This document shows positions 17,400 to 24,819 of a DNA stretch of 64,000 bases, in pieces (the stretch's first letter is position 1; each line of letters opens with the position of its first letter). Origin of the DNA: Streptococcus pantholopis (lineage in GTDB: Bacteria > Bacillota > Bacilli > Lactobacillales > Streptococcaceae); the NCBI RefSeq assembly GCF_001642085.1, contig NZ_CP014699.1, positions 1,984,001 to 2,048,000 of the forward strand, given 5' to 3'. The position numbers were made by a program, and so were the translations under genes. The notes under the pieces were generated by a model, which was given only the letters and a program-made list of their open reading frames with translations, had not been told where the DNA came from and did not search any database.

Positions 17400-18758
17400 T
17401 TATTTTTTTATTTTTTTAATCAGGATCATGGCTTCTCCAGCGAGGATAAAAATAATCGAACCGATGGTAATCGGCAGCTGAGAAGCTAAGGTGCTAGAAT
17501 CAAAGGATAGGGGCAGTGCTGTAAAAATAAGGGAAATGATAATTAACAGCATGGGTACAACAACCAAAAATTTTAACAGAAGCTGGCTGCCGCTAACTTT
17601 AAAAGGACGAGGATGATCGGGATCGATCCTTCTTAATTTATAAAAGGCCGGAAAGACTGGTACGTAAGAAAGTAAAAACATCACTAAATTCAGTGAGAAA
17701 AAGGACCAGAATAAATCCTGATCAGGCAGCAGCGGAGCTACAGCCACAACCAAACTGGCAACTAAGCCATTAGCAATTGCTGCACCAACAGGCATATTGT
17801 TTTTTGTACTTCTTTTAGCAAAGAATGCCGGCATATCTCCGTTTTGAGCTGCATAGGATGCTGTATTGTTAACTCCCAGAGACCAAGAAATCATATTGCC
17901 AAAAAGGGTCAAAAGGAATAAAAAGGCCATCAGGATAATAAACCAGCCTGTACTTGAACCAGTAAGCAGCTGAAAGCTGTCCATCATGCCGCTGCTTGTA
18001 GAAATTTCCTCTACAGGAATAGCAACACCAATACCAAAGGCAGAAAAGATATAGATAGCCGCAATCACCAAACCTGCTACAATAATCGACTGAGGAATTT
18101 GTTTTTGAGGATTTTCCATATCATCTGCAAAAGTGCAGATAACTTCAAAGCCAAGCAGATTAAAAATGATAACAGATATATAAGACAGACTGTTCAAATT
18201 AAAAGAAGGCATCAGAGAAGCAAGCGTCATTTCATTTGCCATTCCTTTAGTGAAAGCAACATAAAGTCCCAGTCCACCGACCAATAAAGCTAAAATCATC
18301 TTGATGAGAGCCGCTCCGTTTAAAATCCAGATACTGTCACTCACTGGGTAAAAGCTAATCCAGACAATAAGCCAAATAAACAGCAGCTCTAAAACCAGCG
18401 CTGATAATGCTGTAAACTGAAAACCAGTAATAGTAGTCAGTAAACCAGGTGTCATAACAGCCAATGAGGCCAGCCAGAGAGGATAATTAATCCAGTAATA
18501 CCAAGAAACCCGCGCCCCCCATTTATGGCCGAAAGCCTTCCTTACCCAATCGTAGATACCGCCTTCTCCAATATAGCTTGTCCCTAACTCAGCAGCAATT
18601 AAGCCGTAAGGAAGGAGAAAAGCCAGCAGAAGGAAAGTCCACCAAAAGAACTGGGAATTTCCAATCGCAGCTACCGGAGCAGCTGCCTCAGCAACAAAAA
18701 CAACACAAATAACAGACAGTACCGCGCTGAACAAACGAAATTTTTTCTTTCTTCCCAT
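17400..18758 (-). CDS. aguD: Agmatine/putrescine antiporter
   Basis: This 452-residue membrane protein of the amino acid-polyamine-organocation family has about 12 hydrophobic segments. It begins with a helix after MGRKKKFRLFSAVLS, and contains SYIGEGGIYDWVRKAFG and FNLLGFEVICTFADDMENP, typical of APC exchangers. Its position between aguB and aguA identifies it as the exchanger that brings in agmatine and exports putrescine. It acts in the cytoplasmic membrane. Confidence 0.9.
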   Translation of the reverse strand: MGRKKKFRLFSAVLSVICVVFVAEAAAPVAAIGNSQFFWWTFLLLAFLLPYGLIAAELGTSYIGEGGIYDWVRKAFGHKWGARVSWYYWINYPLWLASLAVMTPGLLTTITGFQFTALSALVLELLFIWLIVWISFYPVSDSIWILNGAALIKMILALLVGGLGLYVAFTKGMANEMTLASLMPSFNLNSLSYISVIIFNLLGFEVICTFADDMENPQKQIPQSIIVAGLVIAAIYIFSAFGIGVAIPVEEISTSSGMMDSFQLLTGSSTGWFIILMAFLFLLTLFGNMISWSLGVNNTASYAAQNGDMPAFFAKRSTKNNMPVGAAIANGLVASLVVAVAPLLPDQDLFWSFFSLNLVMFLLSYVPVFPAFYKLRRIDPDHPRPFKVSGSQLLLKFLVVVPMLLIIISLIFTALPLSFDSSTLASQLPITIGSIIFILAGEAMILIKKIKK

Positions 18759-18866
18759 AAAATTGTCCTTTCCTGCAGCTTGAAAGAAAAAGGCAGGGGA
18801 TTGACTTTTAACAGCAGTTAAAACCGCAAATTCTCTGCTATTTTCCTTTACAGCTGTTTGGACTGC

Positions 18867-19877
18867 TTATGACAACAGCTCTTCCAGCTCTAATTTAGCT
18901 TTATTCTGTTTTGCTGTATCATAAGGATTTCGCTGTGCAAAATCCCGCATCAAATATACCAATAAACCGCGGATTGAAGTCAGGCGATTTTCTGCCTGAT
19001 CAAAGCAGATAGACTGCGGACCGTCAATAACCTGGTCTGTCACTTCTTCACCCCTAGTGGCAGGCAGGCAGTGCATAAATCGACACTGGCTGCCGGCTTT
19101 ATTTAAGAGGGTCTGATTGACTTGATACTTAGGATAAAAAATTTGCATACGCTCCTCTTCTGACAATTCAGCCTCATATAGGCCATACCACACGTCAGTA
19201 TAGAGAAAATCGGCTCCTGTAACGGATTCTTCATTATCCGTGATAGTATACCGGCCTCCGGATTGTGCACAAATATCATCTAATACAGCCCTATACTTCT
19301 CGTTTAGCTGGAAACCTTTCGGGCCGAAATGAATGAATGTCATTCCCATTTTAGTTGTTATCAAACCAAGTGAAAAGCAGACCTGAGTCGCATCGCCTAC
19401 AAAGACAACCTTACAGTCTTCTAACTTTTTACCGGCCGGTAAATGTTCCAGTATCGTACATAAGTCGCCGAGCTCTTGAGTCGGATGATTATAGTCTGAC
19501 ATCCCGTTAATCACCGGAACAGAGGCACAGCGCGCTAAATCAACAACACTTTGATGGCGCTCTACACGCGCCATCAAAATATCATCTAAACGGGATAAAA
19601 CAGTGCTTGTATCTTCAATTGTCTCATGGCCGCCGAGCTGAATCTGCCCAGGAGCCAGATACTGGGCATGCCCTCCAAGCTGTGTCATTGCTGTTTCAAA
19701 TGAAACACGCGTTCGGGTAGAAGACTGCTGAAAAATCATGCCCAGTGTTTTATGCCTGAGCAAGGGAGGATAATAACCGTTTTTAATGCAGGCCTTAATC
19801 TTAAGAGATAAATCCGCTATGCTCAGCAGCTCCTCTTTGCTGAAGTTTTCAGTTGTAATATAATCTGTTTTCGTCAT
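18867..19877 (-). CDS. aguB: Putrescine carbamoyltransferase
   Basis: AguB phosphorolyses N-carbamoylputrescine to putrescine and carbamoyl phosphate. The 336-residue protein has the carbamoyl-phosphate loop [12 protein letters not shown] (about 52-63), [11 protein letters not shown] and [16 protein letters not shown], as in all ATC/OTC family members. It is the first gene of the operon, divergent from aguR. The family could be confused with ornithine transcarbamylase, but the agmatine deiminase neighbours settle the assignment. Confidence 0.93.
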   Translation of the reverse strand: MTKTDYITTENFSKEELLSIADLSLKIKACIKNGYYPPLLRHKTLGMIFQQSSTRTRVSFETAMTQLGGHAQYLAPGQIQLGGHETIEDTSTVLSRLDDILMARVERHQSVVDLARCASVPVINGMSDYNHPTQELGDLCTILEHLPAGKKLEDCKVVFVGDATQVCFSLGLITTKMGMTFIHFGPKGFQLNEKYRAVLDDICAQSGGRYTITDNEESVTGADFLYTDVWYGLYEAELSEEERMQIFYPKYQVNQTLLNKAGSQCRFMHCLPATRGEEVTDQVIDGPQSICFDQAENRLTSIRGLLVYLMRDFAQRNPYDTAKQNKAKLELEELLS

Positions 19878-19920
19878 AATTACTACCCTCCTATTACATC
19901 AATTGATAACTTTCAGCAAA

Positions 19921-19950
19921 AGTATACAGCTGATTAGAAAGCGTTTACAA
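19921..19950 (-). promoter_or_regulatory. agu operon promoter overlapped by a cre site
   Basis: On the minus strand TTGTAA (19950-19945), an 18-bp spacer and TATACT (19926-19921) form the likely aguB promoter. The segment 19936-19949 read on the plus strand, AGAAAGCGTTTACA, matches the cre consensus at 13 of 14 positions and overlaps the -35 box. This placement implies repression by CcpA. Confidence 0.75.
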
Positions 19951-20000
19951 TAATCTTTGAGATCTAATCTTAAAATAAGGAAAAAGGCTAAACTGAGAAA

Positions 20001-20039
20001 GGGTTTACAAAAGGTTTAGGCCAAGGTTTATAAGGTTCA
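20001..20039. repeat. Four direct GGTTYA repeats in the aguR-aguB intergenic region
   Basis: GGGTTTA (20001), AGGTTTA (20012), AGGTTTA (20024) and AGGTTCA (20033) lie at 9-12 base intervals on the plus strand, about 75-110 bases upstream of the aguB -10 box. They are candidate binding sites for the divergently coded AguR activator. Confidence 0.5.
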
Positions 20040-20101
20040 ACCTAAAGAGTTTATTTGTCTGTGATATAATTTAGGTAGTAAAGGATAGGAGGTGATACTG
20101 T

Positions 20102-21058
20102 ATGACTTTGATTTACATTTGTAACCTTTTGCTGACTATTCTGTATGCTATCACTCTGGCACTGTGTTCCCATAACTTCCTTTTTGAGCGGAACCAGCGT
20201 ATCAAAAAAATACTGTTGGCTTTAGCCGTGTTCTTTATCTTTTTTACTCTGGATAATTGGATCATTTCCATGACAGAGCTGATTGCTTCCTTTGAGAGAT
20301 ATTATAATCAAACCTTTTCAGGACTTTCCTTTATTAAAACCGTCATTTTTCTTGTAAGAAACTATTGCATGCTCTTTATAATCAGGCTTTTGCGGCAGGA
20401 AAAACCGCTGACTGCTGACTATAGCATATTGGCAGGAAACGCTGTCTGGATGCTTATTATGCCTCTGTTTCCTAGTTCACAAATACAAGTCTATCTCTAC
20501 TATCTGCCCAATCAGTTGTTTTTAGCTTACTGCGGATTTTTAGCTGCCCAAAAAAGCACAGCCTCTGTCAGCCAAGTCGGACAAAAATATTTGAAGAAAA
20601 TAGCTTTGCTGACAGCTCTGGCTGCCTTTTTCATTTTCTTGGAAGACAGCTTTGTGATTTTTAATATTGATAATTATGATCGTCTGGATATGCGCATTCA
20701 AAACCGCAATTTTTCCGAAGCTCTCTTTTCCGTATGTGCCAGCGTTCTTACCATTTACTATCTGATAAGAGACTATCCTCTCTATAAGCAGACAGAAAAA
20801 AAGAAACTCTCTGAAGAAGAACAAGCTAAGCGTTATATCGATGCTTTTTGTCAAGACTACCAGCTGACTAAAAGGGAAAAAGAAATTTTTCTGCTCCTTC
20901 TTGAACATCGGCATAATCAGGAAATTGCGGATGCCCTATTTTTATCTTTAGGAACGGTAAAAACCCATGTTCACAATATTTACGTCAAACTGAATGTCAA
21001 TAGGCGTGAGGCTATCGGCCAATTATATCAGCAGTACTGCCAAAAAATAAAAGACTGA
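20102..21058 (+). CDS. aguR: LuxR-type membrane-bound regulator of agmatine catabolism
   Basis: The 318-residue protein combines several N-terminal membrane segments (about residues 5-240, e.g. IKKILLALAVFFIFFTLDNW) with a C-terminal LuxR/GerE helix-turn-helix (LTKREKEIFLLLLE ... LFLSLGTVKTHVHNIYVKLN, about 250-305). This architecture and its divergent position to aguB match AguR of S. mutans, which activates the agu genes in response to agmatine. The start follows AGGAGGTGA. Direct sensing through the membrane domain is inferred. Confidence 0.88.
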   Translation: MTLIYICNLLLTILYAITLALCSHNFLFERNQRIKKILLALAVFFIFFTLDNWIISMTELIASFERYYNQTFSGLSFIKTVIFLVRNYCMLFIIRLLRQEKPLTADYSILAGNAVWMLIMPLFPSSQIQVYLYYLPNQLFLAYCGFLAAQKSTASVSQVGQKYLKKIALLTALAAFFIFLEDSFVIFNIDNYDRLDMRIQNRNFSEALFSVCASVLTIYYLIRDYPLYKQTEKKKLSEEEQAKRYIDAFCQDYQLTKREKEIFLLLLEHRHNQEIADALFLSLGTVKTHVHNIYVKLNVNRREAIGQLYQQYCQKIKD

Positions 21059-21090
21059 CAGGCCCGTTCTTTACATCTGAAAGCAATTAT

Positions 21091-21120
21091 TTGACAAGCC
21101 TCACCGCTGATTTTTATAAT
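21091..21120 (+). promoter_or_regulatory. yaaA promoter giving a leaderless start
   Basis: TTGACA (21091-21096), an 18-bp spacer and TATAAT (21115-21120) precede the ATG at 21127 by only six bases. Transcription should begin at or next to the A of the ATG, and no Shine-Dalgarno sequence can be present on the mRNA. Confidence 0.7.
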
Positions 21121-21126
21121 AGAGCT

Positions 21127-21873
21127 ATGTTGACATTTTTAATCCCCACAGCAAAAGAAATGGCTGCTCCTGAGCAGACTTATCCACATCATGTTTCAGT
21201 TAAAACACAAACCCTCATTACCCATCTCAGCCAAAAATCCCCTGAAGAACTGGCTGAGCTCTACCGAATCAAGCCGGCTGCTGCTCTTCTTGAATTTGAA
21301 CGTTGGCAGACAGCCCAAAAGGGGAAGGCTGCTGCCTACCCTGCAATTGCATTATTCAATGGGCTTATGTACCGTCAGATCAAAACTGACTTTACTGCCA
21401 AGCAGGAGAAGTTAAGCCGTGTTTATATTACTTCAGCTCTATATGGAGTAATTCCGGCTGAGCAGCCGATTGTCCCCCACCGCTTAGATTTTAACTTCAA
21501 ATTAGAGATTGAGGGCTCCTCTTTAAAAAATTATTGGCGCGGTGAATATGACCATTTTGCTCAAAAACAGGATACTATCATTTCTCTGCTCTCAGCTGAG
21601 TTTGCAGCTGTTTTCTCACCTGAGCAAAGAAAACAGTTTATCAGCCTTGAGTTCGTGGAAGAAAAAGATGGGCACTTAAAAAAGCATTCAACTATTTCTA
21701 AAAAAGCACGCGGACAGCTTTTAACTCAGGCTCTTAAGGAAAACTGCCAAACTGTAGAAGAACTCAAAGGATTAAATTTTTTTGGCTTTTCTTACTGTCC
21801 CCATTTATCCACAAACAAACAGCTGGTTTTTATCAAAACAGCAGCTGCCTCCAATATACAAAAAACCACCTGA
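21127..21873 (+). CDS. yaaA: Peroxide stress protein YaaA
   Basis: The 248-residue protein belongs to the YaaA/UPF0246 family, shown in E. coli to limit free iron and DNA damage under peroxide stress. Visible family features are LTFLIPTAKEM at the start, ALFNGLMYRQIKTDFT, YITSALYGVIPAEQPIVPHRLDF and the C-terminal LNFFGFSYCPHLS. I chose the ATG at 21127 because the family starts here; the promoter overlaps the longer reading frame. Its stop codon lies within a terminator stem. Confidence 0.88.
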   Translation: MLTFLIPTAKEMAAPEQTYPHHVSVKTQTLITHLSQKSPEELAELYRIKPAAALLEFERWQTAQKGKAAAYPAIALFNGLMYRQIKTDFTAKQEKLSRVYITSALYGVIPAEQPIVPHRLDFNFKLEIEGSSLKNYWRGEYDHFAQKQDTIISLLSAEFAAVFSPEQRKQFISLEFVEEKDGHLKKHSTISKKARGQLLTQALKENCQTVEELKGLNFFGFSYCPHLSTNKQLVFIKTAAASNIQKTT

Positions 21874-21909
21874 AATAAGGCAATTTCAACCTTATTTCAG
21901 GTGGTTTTT
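21861..21909 (+). terminator. Bidirectional terminator between yaaA and nrdG
   Basis: A 20-bp perfect stem (AAAAACCACCTGAAATAAGG) with a 9-base loop has A tracts on one side and T tracts on the other, so it can serve the convergent genes yaaA and nrdG. The yaaA stop codon is inside the stem. Confidence 0.9.
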
Positions 21910-21984
21910 AGATTTCAGCAAAACTACCGTTTACAGAACTGAATTGTCAACAGGCTGTGGAAAATATACTCCCAGCACAAACTG

Positions 21985-22605
21985 TCAAATAAGTTTATCA
22001 CGGCTGACCTGTTCAAAGTTTTCCTCACCGTCATTAAGTTTGTCCCAAATAACAACCTGTCCTGCCTCCAGAGACTTTTGAACATCAATAATCCGCTGAT
22101 TAGATGACCCGCGAAACTGCAGCATCAGGTTCTTCTTCTTTATATCAAAGCGTCCGTCGACCAAGATATCAACCAAACGAAGCATTTCAAGCTTATCAGG
22201 TGTTTCTTCCATTAATTCTTCCCAGGTATAACCGGTCCAAGACCAGATATCCTTATCAGGAAGTTCTCTGCGAACACGCTTAATAAGCGGTAAAAGGATA
22301 CCAGTATTTAAGAAGGGCTCGCCACCAAGAAGCGTCAGCCCCTGAACATAAGGCTGGGCCAAATCCACCATAATTTGCTCTTCCAGCTCCTGCGTATAAG
22401 GAATACCGGCTTTAAAAGACCAAGTTGCCGCATTATAACAGCCCTGACAGTGAAACATACAGCCAGAGACATACAATGAATTTCGAACCCCTTCACCATC
22501 AACAAAGTTAAAGGCCTTATAATCGATAATGCGCCCCTGACTCAATTCTTCTGATTTCCACTCTTTTGGCTTGGGAGTATTCCAAGTTGCCTCACTCACC
22601 ACCAT
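21985..22605 (-). CDS. nrdG: Anaerobic ribonucleotide reductase activating enzyme NrdG
   Basis: NrdG is a radical-SAM enzyme that generates the glycyl radical on NrdD. The protein of about 206 residues has the cluster-binding motif CMFHCQGC (CxxxCxxC) following VDGEGVRNSLYVSG, and TLLGGEPFLN. The start is ambiguous: GTG, ATG, GTG and GTG codons follow one another behind AAGGGG; I use the ATG at 22605, though the GTG at 22602 is as well spaced. It is the last gene of the nrdD cluster. Confidence 0.93.
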   Translation of the reverse strand: MVVSEATWNTPKPKEWKSEELSQGRIIDYKAFNFVDGEGVRNSLYVSGCMFHCQGCYNAATWSFKAGIPYTQELEEQIMVDLAQPYVQGLTLLGGEPFLNTGILLPLIKRVRRELPDKDIWSWTGYTWEELMEETPDKLEMLRLVDILVDGRFDIKKKNLMLQFRGSSNQRIIDVQKSLEAGQVVIWDKLNDGEENFEQVSRDKLI

Positions 22606-22619
22606 CACCCCCTTATAAC

Positions 22620-23083
22620 AAGATACAAAGGCCGTTAAAAGAGCAAAGCAAAAATAGGAAAACTGACGAAGAGTCGCTAAGACTCTAGGAGATTTTATCT
22701 TTTTTGCACAGCTCTTAGGCCGTGTTCAATTCCAACAAGATACAAAGGCCGTTAAAAGAGCAAAGCAAAAATAGGAAAACTGACGAAGAGTCGCTAAGAC
22801 TCTAGGAGATTTTATCTTTTTCCCGCAGCGTTTAGGCCGTGTTCAATTCCAACAAGATACAAAGGGCGTTCAAGCTCACAGCAAAAATAGGAGCCTGACC
22901 GCCGAGTCGCTAAAGACTCTAGGGAGGGCTGTACTCACAGAGCAGCCACATTCGTATGTCAGCTTACGCTTCCTACGACTGCGTCTCTTTTTGCAAAGAG
23001 CTTACCGTGTTCAATTACATAAGGTACAAAGGCCGTGAAGAACGCAATGTAAAAATAGGAGCCTGACCTCCGGATAGCTGCTG
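22620..23083 (+). repeat. Tandem array of the dispersed repeat, four copies
   Basis: Copies begin at 22620, 22737 and 22854 (period 117 bp) and at 23021 (AAGGTACAAAGGCCGT). The first two are nearly identical, with AGAGCAAAGCAAAAATAGGA, a small hairpin GAGTCGCTAAGACTC, GATTTTATCTTTTT and GGCCGTGTTCAATTCCAAC. The third is extended by about 50 bp; the fourth is cut short. The array fills the gap between the acetyltransferase gene and nrdG inside the nrd cluster. Confidence 0.9.
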
Positions 23084-23089
23084 CCTCCT

Positions 23090-23587
23090 TTATAAATGAA
23101 TCCAAAAACGTTCTATCGCTTCTCTGGTATCTTCGTAAATGCCGCCGTTAGCCAATATAATTTTTCGGCTGGCATCATTGGTTTTATGACAGGTTACAAG
23201 CACCGGATTGATATTTTTATTTCTAGCTTCTTTCAGACCTAAGCGCAGCTGCTCTTTAGCATATCCTTTGCCGCGATCGGACGGGCGAATAGAATAACCA
23301 ATATGGCCGCCCTGATTGAGCAAATAATCATTAAGTCGCAAACGCAGATGCAGAAAGCCCAAGGCTCTGCCGGTTTCGTCAAAAGAAACAAACTGGATAG
23401 CCGGTACAAAATGCTCTGGGATATTAATTCCCATCTCACTTTGCAAGTTATTTTCCAGCCAATTATCATAATCAAAGCTGTCAGCCTCCCAAAAGCCGCC
23501 ATCATGCATTGATCCGGTTTGGCTAAATTCTGTCATTAAATCTAAAACAGCTTCTTTATCTGCTTGATTGGGGCGTCTGAGCTGCAT
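23090..23587 (-). CDS. GNAT-family acetyltransferase
   Basis: The 165-residue protein has the GNAT fold pattern, with the acetyl-CoA loop in YSIRPSDRGKGYAKEQLRLGL (about 96-116) and the later VLVTCHKTNDASRKIILANGG. It resembles the streptococcal acetyltransferase that accompanies nrdD and nrdG. The substrate is unknown. It starts 12 bases after the oxidoreductase gene and is presumably co-transcribed. Confidence 0.85.
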   Translation of the reverse strand: MQLRRPNQADKEAVLDLMTEFSQTGSMHDGGFWEADSFDYDNWLENNLQSEMGINIPEHFVPAIQFVSFDETGRALGFLHLRLRLNDYLLNQGGHIGYSIRPSDRGKGYAKEQLRLGLKEARNKNINPVLVTCHKTNDASRKIILANGGIYEDTREAIERFWIHL

Positions 23588-23599
23588 ACCTAACCCTTT

Positions 23600-24553
23600 C
23601 TATTTTGGTAAAATGACACTGAGATTTCCAGAATTATGTGCAGACCGATTAATTTGATCGCAGATCCAGTGACTGAGTAAACTTGACTGCTCCTTTACAG
23701 GATTGTCAAAATCCTTGACACCTTCTTTACAGTTTTTGACAGCCTGCAAAAAATTGTCAACAATCCCCTCGAAGCCCCTTTTATAAAGAGTTGATACCCA
23801 AGAACCGAAAGATTTGCTATCGACCTCATCACCTTGGTAGATTGACAATTCTGTCAAGTTAACCAAACTGTATGTCCCTTGTGGACATTGTATTTCAATA
23901 TTTTCTTTACGTGAACCTGCCTGTAAATTCATAGAAGCCTCAGCTAATTCAGTCTCGCTTTCAAGAATAACCTTAACTTGAATCAGTTTGTTATCTTGCT
24001 TCTTGCAGCTGAAATAACCGCTTACCGGCTGCTGATCCATAAGGAAAAGAACCGTATCTAAAGGATGAATAAAAAGATCAAAAAGCTTATACTGAAAATC
24101 AGCCGGTGCATTGACATCGTTTTTACTAGCGATAATCTGAGTTTTATTGGAAACAGTCTTCATTTCAGCAATTCTAGGCGCAAAACGCCGGTTAAAACCT
24201 GCCATAAGAAATGTCCCTTTGTCTGCGGCCAAATCATAGAGAGCTCTACTGGTCTCATAAGACTCCGTCAAGGGTTTATCCATGTATACCGGAATGCTGC
24301 GTTTAAGAAAAAGCTCTGCTATTGTCCTATGAGCGTCAGTCGCCGTATGAATAAAAACACCATCTAAGGGAGCTCTTGCTAGCTCTTCCAACGAATCATA
24401 GCTTTTAGCCTGACCAAAGAGAGCACCGGTCTCTTCTAACACCTTTTTCTTTCTAGTAAAGATATGCCAGCAAATCCCAGGCAGCTGGCGCATATAGGGC
24501 AAATAAGCTTTCTGTGCAATTCCGCCTAAGCCAACAATTCCAATATTAAGCAT
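23600..24553 (-). CDS. Gfo/Idh/MocA-family NAD(P)-dependent oxidoreductase
   Basis: The 317-residue protein begins with a Rossmann motif MLNIGIVGLGGIAQKAYLPY and contains VYMDKPLTESYETSRAL, the conserved Lys-Pro motif of this family that usually lies near the substrate. The C-terminal half is the family's alpha/beta domain. The ATG at 24553 is preceded by AAGGAG; an upstream frame from 24610 lacks family similarity. Its link with anaerobic ribonucleotide reduction is positional only. The substrate is unknown, probably a sugar or sugar derivative. Confidence 0.85.
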   Translation of the reverse strand: MLNIGIVGLGGIAQKAYLPYMRQLPGICWHIFTRKKKVLEETGALFGQAKSYDSLEELARAPLDGVFIHTATDAHRTIAELFLKRSIPVYMDKPLTESYETSRALYDLAADKGTFLMAGFNRRFAPRIAEMKTVSNKTQIIASKNDVNAPADFQYKLFDLFIHPLDTVLFLMDQQPVSGYFSCKKQDNKLIQVKVILESETELAEASMNLQAGSRKENIEIQCPQGTYSLVNLTELSIYQGDEVDSKSFGSWVSTLYKRGFEGIVDNFLQAVKNCKEGVKDFDNPVKEQSSLLSHWICDQINRSAHNSGNLSVILPK

Positions 24554-24660
24554 TGCAGTCTCCTTATCCTCTTGTCCTCTTTTTACCTTTATCTGAAACA
24601 GCCTTAGCATTTGCTCAGTTATACGTTTCTAATCTCTGTCTTTTCTCTTGAGATAAGAAG

Positions 24661-24688
24661 GGTCTGGGACAAAAATCTCCCAGACTCT
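24661..24688 (-). terminator. Hairpin between nrdD and the oxidoreductase gene
   Basis: GTCTGGGA and TCCCAGAC pair around a T-rich loop in the 266-base gap. It may end part of the nrdD transcripts. Confidence 0.55.
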
Positions 24689-24819
24689 GATGCGGCATTC
24701 TTTATATAAGTACAGCAGCTAATTTCAAGCCAAATTTAAAGTGGAAAAGGGTAGGCCAGTTTAAGTTTACTCTGTCAGCCAGTTCTCCATTCTCTTTCTG
24801 AATTTCCAAACCGTTTGTT

